Positions 17,126 to 24,246 of a DNA stretch of 64,000 nucleotides are shown here, piece after piece (the first letter of the stretch is position 1; every line of letters begins with the position of its first letter). The stretch is from assembly GCA_041666525.1 (NCBI GenBank), contig JBAYGT010000004.1:1-64000 (forward strand), in the 5' to 3' direction. This DNA comes from JBAXTZ01 sp041666525 (GTDB lineage Bacteria > Bacillota > Negativicutes > JBAXTZ01). The position numbers and the translations under genes were made by a program. The notes beneath the pieces are model-generated. The model saw only the letters and a list, made by a program, of their open reading frames with translations. It searched no databases and was not told where the DNA came from.

Positions 17126-18943
17126 TTAAAATAATTGCTTGATCCCGGCAATCATGGTAAATCCATCCGCCGGATAGCCGTATACAAACTGGTATTGGTT
17201 ATTAAGCAAGTTGTTCATGTTCAGGTATAGCGTAGTATTGTCATTGACTGTGTAATTTGTTTGCGAGTTTAGGACGAAGAAAGCGCCGACGGAATAAGGC
17301 ACAATGCCTGATGCACTTTGATAGCTTCCGGAAAAGCTTTGGCTAAGACCGCCGGTATTGAAGGCAAGTCCGCTGTTGAAACAGTTGTCAGGCAGGCCGG
17401 AGGCGTTATTGTTTTGATCATAGCTGGTCATGATTGTATAGCCGAAATCAAATTTAGCCCAAGGTAAGAATTGCCAGCCCAGATTGAGATTCAAGCCATA
17501 GGCGGTGAGTGTGTCGATATTATAGGGAGTAGAAAGCCAGGTTGTCGGATCGGTTTCCCAGACGATAGCATCGTTGATTTTTCGGTAGAACAGTGCGGCA
17601 GAAGTGGTTAGATTATCGGACAGCGTATTCTTTGTGCCTAATTCCGCTACCCAGCCTTGTTCGGGTTTCAGATTAGGATTGCCTTTGCCGTAAGGGCTTT
17701 CATAATATAGTTCGTTGAAACTGGGGGCGCGGTAGGCTTTGTTGCAAGTGATGAATAGGCTGTTCCTGTCATTGAGCAGGTGCGTATATGAAACTTCCGG
17801 TGCGATAACGCCGCCGTAAACATTGTCGAGATTGCCGCGCACTCCGGCAGAGACAATATCATTGTCACCGAAATTGTGCGTATCCTGGATAACAACGCCG
17901 CCGGTGTTTCGATAGTTACCGCCGTTTACAAAATTGGTGCCGGTTACTTGCTCGTTGGTATATTCCAGCCGCCACAGCAATTTATCATTATTTTTTATTG
18001 CAGTTCCATCTTGATATTCCAGGGCATTTACGTAATTGTTGTAATTGAAGTAACCGAAATTTTGACCATTCAGGTTGTGGGCGTAACCGTAATAGCGGTA
18101 CAGCTGTTCCAAGCCGTTATTTGTTTTACTGTAACCGATGCTCCAGTCGTTACTAATTGTTTTTCCGAAATCGGTTGCTGACAGATACTGTGCTGAACCG
18201 GGATAGCCAGAAAGCGAGTTGAAATAATTATAGGTTACGGTTATTGAGGAATTATCACTAAGATCGAAGTCATAACGCAGGGCGGCGGCATTGCCGGCGT
18301 AAGCACTATTGGGCCGCTGGCCGTCGGTACTGTTGCGGTTGGCTGAGAATTGGAAATGATGGTTGCCGGTCTGTCCGTTAGCATTGATTGCGTACGATTG
18401 AGCATAGTTACTGCCAAATCCGGCAGCGGCGCTGACCGCGGTTTGTCCGGAACCTTTTTTGGTAATAATATTAATTACGCCGCCGATAGCATCGGAGCCG
18501 TAGAGTGTCGAGGCGCCACCTTCAAGAATCTCGATATGATCGACATTGTCGTTGATGATATAACTGCTAAGATCGACCGTTCCTTGCGGCAGATTCATGC
18601 GTTTGCCGTCGACCAGTATCAGCACTTTGTTGGAACCGAGAATATACGGGGTGTTTACGGAACCGAAAGTGCCGCTGGTATTGACACGAACACCGCTGTC
18701 GGAAGCATTGAGCGCTTCGCCAAGTGTGCGCGGATTTTTCTGGTTCAGGTCATCGGCGCTGATAATCTTGATTATCGCCGGGGCTTTTGCGAGCGGTTCT
18801 TCAATGCGTGCTGCCGTGACGGTAATTTCATCCAGCTGATACTCTTGCGTATCTTCGGCGGATGTCGCGCCCGGACAAACGAAAAATAGCCATGCAGTAA
18901 GACAGAGTAACATTGCGGTTCGTTTTTGGAATTGTTGATACAT
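17126..18943 (-). CDS. btuB: TonB-dependent outer-membrane receptor, probable cobalamin (BtuB-like) transporter
   Basis: A 605-residue receptor with a signal peptide (about residues 1-29), a TonB box (DEITVTAAR), a plug domain (VLILVDGKRMN, IEILEGGASTLYGSDAIGGV) and a 22-strand barrel ending in Phe (GIKQLF). Size and plug match BtuB, and a cobalamin riboswitch controls the gene, so B12 or another corrinoid is the likely ligand. The ATG at 18943 follows AAGGAGAAAG; an in-frame ATG at 18961 falls inside a repeated leader segment and lacks its own site. First gene of the receptor-exbB-exbD-tonB operon. Confidence 0.85.
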   Translation of the reverse strand: MYQQFQKRTAMLLCLTAWLFFVCPGATSAEDTQEYQLDEITVTAARIEEPLAKAPAIIKIISADDLNQKNPRTLGEALNASDSGVRVNTSGTFGSVNTPYILGSNKVLILVDGKRMNLPQGTVDLSSYIINDNVDHIEILEGGASTLYGSDAIGGVINIITKKGSGQTAVSAAAGFGSNYAQSYAINANGQTGNHHFQFSANRNSTDGQRPNSAYAGNAAALRYDFDLSDNSSITVTYNYFNSLSGYPGSAQYLSATDFGKTISNDWSIGYSKTNNGLEQLYRYYGYAHNLNGQNFGYFNYNNYVNALEYQDGTAIKNNDKLLWRLEYTNEQVTGTNFVNGGNYRNTGGVVIQDTHNFGDNDIVSAGVRGNLDNVYGGVIAPEVSYTHLLNDRNSLFITCNKAYRAPSFNELYYESPYGKGNPNLKPEQGWVAELGTKNTLSDNLTTSAALFYRKINDAIVWETDPTTWLSTPYNIDTLTAYGLNLNLGWQFLPWAKFDFGYTIMTSYDQNNNASGLPDNCFNSGLAFNTGGLSQSFSGSYQSASGIVPYSVGAFFVLNSQTNYTVNDNTTLYLNMNNLLNNQYQFVYGYPADGFTMIAGIKQLF

Positions 18944-18956
18944 TCTTTCTCCTTCA

Positions 18957-18984
18957 TCCATTCTCGTGGAAAAATAATCTGGCT
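18957..18984 (-). repeat. Leader repeat copy B (next to the receptor start)
   Basis: On the minus strand AGCCAGATTA, one T and TTTTCCACGAGAATGGA lie just ahead of the ribosome site of the receptor gene. Both blocks occur in the same order in the aptamer 3' end (10-mer at 19077..19086 and 17-mer at 19040..19056). Confidence 0.9.
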
Positions 18985-18990
18985 ATTTAA

Positions 18991-19023
18991 TAAAAAATAG
19001 CCTTTCCGAAAACGGAAAAGGCT
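18991..19023 (-). terminator. Terminator in the cobalamin riboswitch leader
   Basis: On the minus strand a 10-bp stem (AGCC plus TTTTCCG pairing with CGGAAAGGCT, one bulged base) with a TTTT loop is followed by ATTTTTTATT. It stands between the aptamer and the receptor start, the right place for a ligand-controlled stop. Confidence 0.8.
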
Positions 19024-19039
19024 AAAAAAAATAACCTTG

Positions 19040-19086
19040 TCCATTCTCGTGGAAAAGTGTGACCCCTTGCAGCAAGTAATCTGGCT
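19040..19086 (-). repeat. Leader repeat copy A (3' end of the aptamer)
   Basis: The same 10-mer (AGCCAGATTA) and 17-mer (TTTTCCACGAGAATGGA) as copy B, here separated by 20 bases. The 10-mer is part of the conserved aptamer core, so copy B looks like a partial duplication of the aptamer's 3' end. Confidence 0.9.
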
Positions 19087-19183
19087 ACGGAGCGCTGATT
19101 AAGCGAACTCCTTACAGTGGCGGAACCGCGCCGGAATTTCACCGGTCTTCCCTTGGTTGCAAAGAAATATTCAATTTTTTACA
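19063..19183 (-). ncRNA. Cobalamin riboswitch aptamer
   Basis: The minus-strand leader of the receptor operon has the conserved cobalamin blocks in order: AAGGGAAGACCGGTGAAATT, then CCGGCGCGGTTCCGCCACTG (the B12 box), a GGAG/CTCC stem-loop, and AGCCAGATTACTTGC. The P6-like stem CCGG/CCGG and the short 5' region suggest a compact class II-like form without large side domains. The predicted transcript starts near 19183, leaving little room for more 5' structure. The outer limits are approximate. Binding of cobalamin should switch off the receptor operon. Confidence 0.88.
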
Positions 19184-19189
19184 TTTTAC

Positions 19190-19218
19190 ATGGTAACATT
19201 AGTTAAACTAAAAGTCAA
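19190..19218 (-). promoter_or_regulatory. Promoter of the B12 uptake operon
   Basis: On the minus strand TTGACT (19213..19218), a 17-base spacer and TACCAT (19190..19195). It starts transcription just ahead of the aptamer and is back to back with the cysK promoter. Confidence 0.6.
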
Positions 19219-19250
19219 AAATGTGTATTCTGGCTTATTAATTCGGCTGG

Positions 19251-19279
19251 TTGACAGAACACAATTTATAATATAAAAT
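19251..19279 (+). promoter_or_regulatory. Promoter of cysK
   Basis: Perfect -35 TTGACA (19251..19256), 17-base spacer, -10 TAAAAT (19274..19279). Among the best sigma-70/sigma-A matches in the window. Confidence 0.8.
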
Positions 19280-19305
19280 AACGGTGTAGTTGATCAGACT
19301 GACTG

Positions 19306-19348
19306 AAGACTAAAAGCCGTTGCGCTTTTAGTCTTTATTTATTTTTTG
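19306..19348 (+). terminator. Terminator-like hairpin in the cysK leader
   Basis: A perfect 12-bp stem (AAGACTAAAAGC with its complement), six-base loop and T-rich tail (TATTTATTTTTT) lie between the cysK promoter and its ribosome site. No forward gene upstream needs it, so it may be an attenuator, or a barrier to antisense transcription. Confidence 0.65.
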
Positions 19349-19356
19349 GAGGATGT

Positions 19357-20289
19357 ATGAAAATAGCACAAAACCTGACCGATTTGATTGGTAACACCCC
19401 GTTGTTGCAATTAAATAATCACAAGAAAACTATCGGTTACGCGGCGGAAATATTTGCCAAGCTCGAATATTTTAATCCGCTTGCCAGCGTAAAAGACCGG
19501 ATTGCCTATGCGATGGTTATTGCGGCGGAAAAAGACGGACTGCTGAAACCCGGTTCGGTCATTGTTGAACCGACCAGTGGCAACACCGGTATTGGTCTGG
19601 CATTTGTGGCGGCGGCGCGCGGCTACCGCTTGATTTTGACGATGCCGGAAACGATGAGTATCGAACGGCGCAAATTGGTAGCATTTCTGGGCGCGGAGTT
19701 GGTGCTTACGCCGGGAGCTGACGGCATGAAAGGCGCAATTAAACGCGCCGAAGAAATCGTTGCGGGTACGGCCAATGCTTTCATGCCGCAACAGTTCAAA
19801 AATCTCGCCAATCCAGAAATTCACCGTCAGACAACGGCGCTGGAAATCTGGCGTGATACTGATGGTGCAGTAGACTTCTTCGTGGCCGGGGTTGGAACCG
19901 GCGGTACGATAACCGGAGTAGGCGAAGTTCTGAAAAAACATAATCCGAAGGTTAAAATAGTTGCGGTTGAACCGTTTGATTCACCGGTGTTATCTTGCGG
20001 AGTTGCCGGACCGCACAAGATTCAGGGAATTGGTGCCGGCTTTGTTCCGGATATATTAAAGCGGGATGTTATCGACGAGATAATCACAGTGACGAATGAC
20101 GAAGCGATTGCTACGTCCCGCGGCGTGGCGCGTGATGAAGGGTTGGTAGTTGGTATAAGCAGCGGCGCGGCATTATATGCTGCGACCGTTATTGCTCAGC
20201 GTCCAGAGAATGCCGGTAAGAAAATTGTAGTATTGTTGCCGGATACCGGTGAACGATATTTATCGTCGGTATTATTTGAAGGCATTTAG
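19357..20289 (+). CDS. cysK: Cysteine synthase (O-acetylserine sulfhydrylase)
   Basis: A full-length 310-residue PLP enzyme that makes cysteine from O-acetylserine and sulfide. Lys46 in NPLASVKDR binds PLP; EPTSGNTGIGLAF binds substrate; GVGTGGTITG holds the PLP phosphate. The ATG follows a TTTTGGAGGATGT ribosome site. It has its own strong promoter and a leader hairpin. The following DUF2292 gene is a frequent neighbour of sulfur genes in Firmicutes, which fits a sulfur-metabolism locus. Confidence 0.95.
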   Translation: MKIAQNLTDLIGNTPLLQLNNHKKTIGYAAEIFAKLEYFNPLASVKDRIAYAMVIAAEKDGLLKPGSVIVEPTSGNTGIGLAFVAAARGYRLILTMPETMSIERRKLVAFLGAELVLTPGADGMKGAIKRAEEIVAGTANAFMPQQFKNLANPEIHRQTTALEIWRDTDGAVDFFVAGVGTGGTITGVGEVLKKHNPKVKIVAVEPFDSPVLSCGVAGPHKIQGIGAGFVPDILKRDVIDEIITVTNDEAIATSRGVARDEGLVVGISSGAALYAATVIAQRPENAGKKIVVLLPDTGERYLSSVLFEGI

Positions 20290-20304
20290 TGATAGCAAAA
20301 GCAG

Positions 20305-20333
20305 TTGACTTTTTTTCAAACTATCGCTAAACT
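20305..20333 (+). promoter_or_regulatory. Possible promoter of the DUF2292 gene
   Basis: TTGACT (20305..20310), 17-base spacer and TAAACT (20328..20333), directly after cysK. It would give a short leader containing the hairpin at 20357. Confidence 0.5.
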
Positions 20334-20339
20334 ATCGCT
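20318..20339 (+). repeat. Tandem 11-bp repeat over the promoter
   Basis: AAACTATCGCT occurs twice head to tail (20318..20328 and 20329..20339), covering the -10 element and the predicted start. An 11-bp period puts both copies on one face of the helix, as in a dimeric repressor site. Confidence 0.7.
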
Positions 20340-20356
20340 GACAGATTATAAGAACT

Positions 20357-20390
20357 AAGGGTCGAAGGGGTGTTTCCTTTGGCCTTTTTT
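20357..20390 (+). terminator. Terminator ahead of the DUF2292 gene
   Basis: A stem of about 11 bp with one bulged G and two G-U pairs (arms 20357..20368 and 20376..20386, loop GGTGTTT) is followed by a run of T. It ends cysK transcripts, and would also act on any transcript from the promoter at 20305. Confidence 0.7.
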
Positions 20391-20404
20391 TGCGAGGAGG
20401 CGCT

Positions 20405-20716
20405 CTGAATACTGAAATTGCCGCAATTGCAGAACGAGCGTTGCTCGTCGCCCATGGTAGCATAACGGTTGCGTTTCAAGACGGTAAAATAGTCAGCATG
20501 GAAGTTACCGAAAAAATCCGCTTTTCTAACGGGATTGCCGAAGGGTTTTCGCCGGTTGGCAAGGATGTTGACAGCGAACAGTTGGCAAAGAAGCTTGCGA
20601 AATTATTTCGCAGCTTGGTTTACGGAAAAATCGTACTGTTTATTAAAAATGGCAAAATAATTCAATACTCGCGGCAGGAGCAATATCGCTTAACCGATGT
20701 TGGTGAAGGACTATAA
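20405..20716 (+). CDS. DUF2292 (YezD-like) protein with two tandem copies of the domain
   Basis: Two copies of the small DUF2292 domain lie in one chain: AHGSITVAFQDGKIVSMEVTEK and, about 60 residues on, VYGKIVLFIKNGKIIQYSRQ (first shown here only as landmarks). The usual family member has one copy and about 55-65 residues. DUF2292 genes often neighbour cysteine or sulfate genes; their function is unknown. No ATG or GTG starts this frame. GAGGAGG at 20394..20400 points to CTG at 20405 as the start; a TTG at 20390 lies upstream of that site. A start at CTG is unusual and uncertain. Confidence 0.6.
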   Translation: MNTEIAAIAERALLVAHGSITVAFQDGKIVSMEVTEKIRFSNGIAEGFSPVGKDVDSEQLAKKLAKLFRSLVYGKIVLFIKNGKIIQYSRQEQYRLTDVGEGL

Positions 20717-20731
20717 TTGTTGGAGGAAATT

Positions 20732-22111
20732 GTGACCGGAAAAGAATTGTTATTTGCAGCGTTGCACCGGGAAGTTACCGAACGTCCGGCATGGGTACCG
20801 TATGTGGGCGTGCATGGCGGATTTCTCATTGGTAAGACTGCGACGGAGTATCTCCAGTCGAGTGATTTGATTGTTGAAGGGCTACTAAAAGCCAAAGAGT
20901 TGTATCGTCCGGACGGGCTGCCAATATTATTTGACTTACAAATTGAAGCTGAAGCGCTGGGCTGTGGTTTGCAGTGGGCGGATGAAGTGCCACCGGCAGT
21001 GGCAACACATCCGCTGGCCGGTTGGCAGAAAAACATTTGCGATTTGCCGGAATTCAATGCACAAAGCGGCCGGATGCCGATAGCTATCGACGCCCTGAAA
21101 AAAATGAAAGTTGCCTGTGGTGACGAAATCGCATTGTACGGTTTAATTTGCGGACCGTTCACGCTGGCGTTGCATCTGCTGGGCAGCGATATCTTTACCG
21201 AAATGTTTGAAAACCCCGAAGCGGTTCATGAAGTTATTGATTACGCAGCCGACATTGCAATTAAGGCTGCTGAAATTTATTTAGATAACGGTGCCGACGT
21301 GATTGCCGTTGTGGACCCGATGGTCAGCCAAATTTCACCGCGCCATTTTAAAGCCTTTGCTGCTCCGTATTGCAATAAAGTTTTTGCGGCTATTCGTGCG
21401 TTGGGGGGCTATTCGTCATTGTTTGTTTGCGGCGATGTTACCCGTAATTTGGATAATATGTGTCAATGTACCGCGGACAGTATTTCGGTTGACGAGCAAA
21501 TCAACATGGCACAATTGGCGGAAATAAGTGAAAAACATAAAATTGCTTTTGGCGGCAACATGAAATTGACAACGGTGCTGCTGCTTGGTGATGAGAATTC
21601 GGCAAAACTCGAAGCAATCAGCATTATCGAAGCATCAGGAAATAAAGGCTTCATTCTTTCGCCCGGTTGTGACTTACCGTATGCTGTACCGCCGAAAAAT
21701 CTCGAAGCGGTAGCGTTGATGGTGCATGATGTCTATCAACGCGAAGTCGCCAAGGCGACAATTACTGAAGGCAGCATGAACGCTGATTTGCCGAAAGCTA
21801 CCTTGCCGGATTATGCCAAACTTGATAAAGTTGTCGTCGATATTATCACTTTGGATTCTGAAGCCTGCGCGCCGTGCCAATACATGGTCGAAGCGGTAGT
21901 TGCAGCGGTTGCTGAATGCCGGGTTCCGATTGAATGGAAAGAGCATAAGATTAAGAACGTCGAGGGTATTGCCACGATGCTGGCGCTTGGTGTTGCCAAT
22001 TTGCCAACGATTTGTATTGACGGCAAAGTAGAGTTCATTTCGATAATTCCTGAAAAAACTAAAATTGTCGAAGTAATTCAGGCTGCTGCCAAAGCCAAAC
22101 GATTAGCATAA
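20732..22111 (+). CDS. Uroporphyrinogen-decarboxylase (URO-D/MtaA-like) protein with C-terminal thioredoxin-like domain
   Basis: A 459-residue protein. Residues 1 to about 350 match the URO-D/MtaA superfamily (PAWVPYVGVHGGF, LICGPFTLALHLLG, FVCGDVTRNLDNM, FILSPGCDLPYAVPPKN), which includes methyltransferases acting on corrinoid proteins and zinc-dependent coenzyme M methylases. Residues about 364-459 look like a thioredoxin/glutaredoxin fold with CAPC at 379-382 and a cis-Pro loop (ANLPTICID). The GTG at 20732 follows TTGGAGG; a TTG five codons earlier overlaps the ribosome site. The substrate is unknown; the location beside cysK and near the B12 operon hints at methyl or sulfur transfer. Confidence 0.75.
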   Translation: MTGKELLFAALHREVTERPAWVPYVGVHGGFLIGKTATEYLQSSDLIVEGLLKAKELYRPDGLPILFDLQIEAEALGCGLQWADEVPPAVATHPLAGWQKNICDLPEFNAQSGRMPIAIDALKKMKVACGDEIALYGLICGPFTLALHLLGSDIFTEMFENPEAVHEVIDYAADIAIKAAEIYLDNGADVIAVVDPMVSQISPRHFKAFAAPYCNKVFAAIRALGGYSSLFVCGDVTRNLDNMCQCTADSISVDEQINMAQLAEISEKHKIAFGGNMKLTTVLLLGDENSAKLEAISIIEASGNKGFILSPGCDLPYAVPPKNLEAVALMVHDVYQREVAKATITEGSMNADLPKATLPDYAKLDKVVVDIITLDSEACAPCQYMVEAVVAAVAECRVPIEWKEHKIKNVEGIATMLALGVANLPTICIDGKVEFISIIPEKTKIVEVIQAAAKAKRLA

Positions 22112-22127
22112 ATAGTCAATAATTTAC

Positions 22128-22161
22128 AAAGGCTGCAAATTTTGCGGCCTTTATTTTTTTT
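22128..22161 (+). terminator. Terminator after the URO-D/thioredoxin gene
   Basis: An 11-bp stem (AAAGGCTGCAA with TTGCGGCCTTT, one G-U pair, 3-base loop) is followed by ATTTTTTTTT. Confidence 0.85.
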
Positions 22162-22231
22162 ATAAATGATTTTGTTTGAGCACATAACGGTTTCGCTTTA
22201 TAATGATAATAGATTTTTGAAGGAGAGTATA

Positions 22232-22681
22232 ATGCTGGACGAAAATATTGGCACAGAAATGATCGGTTATTGCGGATTGTGCTGCGGCGACTGTTTTATG
22301 TTTGACGGAAAAATTGCTGCACTGGCAAAAGAATTGCGGGCTGAGCTTAGAAAAACCAAATTTAAGAAATTTGCCGAAGAAGTTAGTAAAATAAGTTTTT
22401 TTAGGGCGTTGGAAAAATATGATGAATGCTATGAAGCGCTCGGCGGAATGGTGAAGTTTAAGTGCGGTAAAACTTGCCGGAACGGTGGCGGCAATCCGTG
22501 GTGTAAAATTCGTGAATGTTGTATAAAAAAACAGTTGGATGGCTGCTGGGAGTGTTCCGGCTTGGACGAATGCAAAAAAAACGAACCATCTGCGACGCAT
22601 GGTGACGCTTGCCGAAAAAATTGCCGCAAAATTGCTAAAATCGGTAAAGCAGCTTTTGTTATTGGAAAACGCGATTGGTAG
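22232..22681 (+). CDS. Cysteine-rich DUF3795 protein
   Basis: A 149-residue protein with many cysteines: YCGLCCGDCFM near the start and later CKIRECCIKKQLDGCWECSG and CRKNC. This matches DUF3795, a zinc- or iron-sulfur-like Cys-rich family of unknown function common in anaerobes. The ATG at 22232 follows GAAGGAGAGTATA; the longer frame from 22166 lacks a ribosome site. It lies alone after a terminator and just upstream of a ThrE-like exporter. Confidence 0.7.
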   Translation: MLDENIGTEMIGYCGLCCGDCFMFDGKIAALAKELRAELRKTKFKKFAEEVSKISFFRALEKYDECYEALGGMVKFKCGKTCRNGGGNPWCKIRECCIKKQLDGCWECSGLDECKKNEPSATHGDACRKNCRKIAKIGKAAFVIGKRDW

Positions 22682-22710
22682 TGACGAATTATCTAAGGAT
22701 GGTATAGTAT

Positions 22711-23925
22711 ATGTACGAATCGGATGCAGAAAAAATTCAGGTATTGTCATTTTTGGAACGGTTGGCTGAGGCGATGACAAAATACGGTGCGCCGATCTAT
22801 TCAATTGAGGATACAGTTCTCAAAGTTGCGAAAAAACTTGCTGCTGAAGGCGAATATTTGATAATTTTCGGCGCGTTTTTTTCGGCGTGCGGTCAATATT
22901 TATATCAAAAAATCGCGCTGTCGCGGTTGCCGGTAGCCGGGTTTGATGTTGAGAAACTTAATTTGACTAAAGCCGTCGCGGACGGAGTGCTGGATGATAA
23001 AATAGATTGTGTAGCAGCAGAGCAGCAGTTGATTGTGATTGCCAAACAACCATCAATATATAGTGATGCAGTAGTGGTGTTTAGTTGGTGGCTGGCTTCA
23101 ACGAGTATCGCATTTCTGTTTGGCGGTATTTGGTCGGATGCACTGGTCGCCGGTGTCATCGGTTTGATTGCGGCAGTTATTTCGCTGGCGTTTAACAAAC
23201 ATACCGCGCTTGCACGGCTGGTTGAACCGCTGTCGGCGTTTATGGCAACTTTTGTTGCCGTAGCCGGGATGCTGGTGTTCAAAAATTATTCGATGCCGAT
23301 TGTCTTGGTGTGCGGGTTGATTATCCTAATGCCGGGATTTACTTTTACCCGGGCAATGAGTGAATTGGCGATGGGGCATTTGATCAGTGGCACCGCGCGG
23401 CTGGTAAGCGCGATGCTCACATTAATGTTTTTGTGCGCCGGGGCGTTCGTTGGTTTTGCGATAATAAAATTATTTCTTCCGGTCTCGATTCAGGCGTTTT
23501 CGATAACGCCCCCGCCGCCACTGGCGCTGGCGTTGATTTGTTTGCCGCAGGCGATATCGTTGTGTCTGAGCTTCCATGTGCATCGGCGCTATATGCTGGC
23601 AGTGGTAATAGTCGATATTATCGTAGTGTTTATCATGATTTACGGCGGGCATGTTATGGGCAGCGCAGTTGGTTGCGGCGCCGGTGCCTTTGTAGTTTGC
23701 ATCATGGCGAACGCTTACGCGCGCTGGAAGAAATGTTCGTCGGTAGTAATCAAAGTTCCCTGCATTATGGTGCTTGTTCCCGGAAGCGTTGGTTTCAACG
23801 CTATGGTTACGATTTTGGCGAGTAAACCGGCGGAGGGAATTGAGGCGGCAACGATGATGATTATTACCGGATTGAGTATTGTGGTCGGGTCGACGATGGC
23901 GGACGGGTTGTTCCCGTCACGTTAA
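22711..23925 (+). CDS. ThrE-type threonine/serine exporter family protein
   Basis: A 404-residue membrane protein. The N-terminal soluble part (ERLAEAMTKYGAPIYSIEDTV) matches the DUF1212 half of ThrE, followed by about ten membrane helices; the last half (ALALICLPQAISLCLSFHVH onward) matches the ThrE_2/DUF3815 part. Corynebacterium ThrE exports threonine and serine by proton exchange; relatives such as YjjP/YjjB of E. coli export succinate, so the substrate here is open. Both halves are in one chain. A TAAGGATGG site precedes the ATG. Confidence 0.8.
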   Translation: MYESDAEKIQVLSFLERLAEAMTKYGAPIYSIEDTVLKVAKKLAAEGEYLIIFGAFFSACGQYLYQKIALSRLPVAGFDVEKLNLTKAVADGVLDDKIDCVAAEQQLIVIAKQPSIYSDAVVVFSWWLASTSIAFLFGGIWSDALVAGVIGLIAAVISLAFNKHTALARLVEPLSAFMATFVAVAGMLVFKNYSMPIVLVCGLIILMPGFTFTRAMSELAMGHLISGTARLVSAMLTLMFLCAGAFVGFAIIKLFLPVSIQAFSITPPPPLALALICLPQAISLCLSFHVHRRYMLAVVIVDIIVVFIMIYGGHVMGSAVGCGAGAFVVCIMANAYARWKKCSSVVIKVPCIMVLVPGSVGFNAMVTILASKPAEGIEAATMMIITGLSIVVGSTMADGLFPSR

Positions 23926-23988
23926 AAAAAATGCCGGGAATTCTGTAGCTGTTTTGTTGCGCTGAAACAAAAACGAAAAATATTTCTA

Positions 23989-24017
23989 TTGACAAGATGT
24001 TAAAAATAGAATATCTT
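23989..24017 (+). promoter_or_regulatory. Promoter of the ABC exporter leader
   Basis: Perfect -35 TTGACA (23989..23994), 17-base spacer, -10 TATCTT (24012..24017). It gives a leader of roughly 220 bases before the first ABC gene. Confidence 0.75.
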
Positions 24018-24042
24018 CTTTACAAGAATATAAACGAAAGGA

Positions 24043-24121
24043 GGAATCGGACATGTACGCAATGCAAATTATTGTAAAATACAGTATAACTACTCGATAT
24101 CGAGCTTTTATGTCTGATTCC
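24043..24121 (+). promoter_or_regulatory. Leader RNA stem pairing the ribosome site with the end of the leader frame
   Basis: GGAATCGGACAT at 24043..24054 is complementary to ATGTCTGATTCC at 24110..24121 (12 pairs, one G-U). The stem covers the leader start codon and encloses a perfect palindrome CTCGATATCGAG (24093..24104). A translating or stalled ribosome would open it. Confidence 0.6.
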
Positions 24122-24133
24122 GACATTCGCTGA
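24053..24133 (+). CDS. 26-residue leader peptide ahead of the ABC exporter
   Basis: An ATG at 24053 follows the strong ribosome site AAAGGAGG and opens a 26-codon frame (starts MYAMQIIVKYS, ends SDSDIR) stopping at 24133. It is too short for normal gene finders. It sits between a good promoter and a strong terminator, just upstream of a heterodimeric multidrug-type ABC exporter. This is the layout of bmrB-bmrCD in Bacillus subtilis, where stalled ribosomes on a leader peptide cause antitermination. The peptide itself resembles nothing I recognise. Confidence 0.65.
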   Translation: MYAMQIIVKYSITTRYRAFMSDSDIR

Positions 24134-24158
24134 CGGTACTTTTGGTGCATGTTTTGGC

Positions 24159-24208
24159 AAGCTCTTTTTCGGGTATAGTTTATACGCGAAGAAGGGCTTT
24201 TTTATTTT
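24159..24208 (+). terminator. Strong terminator between leader peptide and ABC exporter
   Basis: A 13-bp stem (24159..24171 with 24187..24199), one mismatch and an inner 5-bp stem GTATA/TATAC with a GTT loop, then TTTTTTATTTT. It ends 39 bases before the first ABC gene. Bases 24159..24164 (AAGCTC) could instead pair with GAGCTT at 24102..24107 as a short antiterminator. Confidence 0.88.
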
Positions 24209-24246
24209 GAGCAGTCCAATATTTAACGATTTTAATTGGAGACATT

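Noticed and set aside
18961..18961. ATG at 18961 as start of the outer-membrane receptor
   Set aside because: It lies inside the repeated leader block; AAGGAG is downstream of it and fits the ATG at 18943, which begins the signal peptide.
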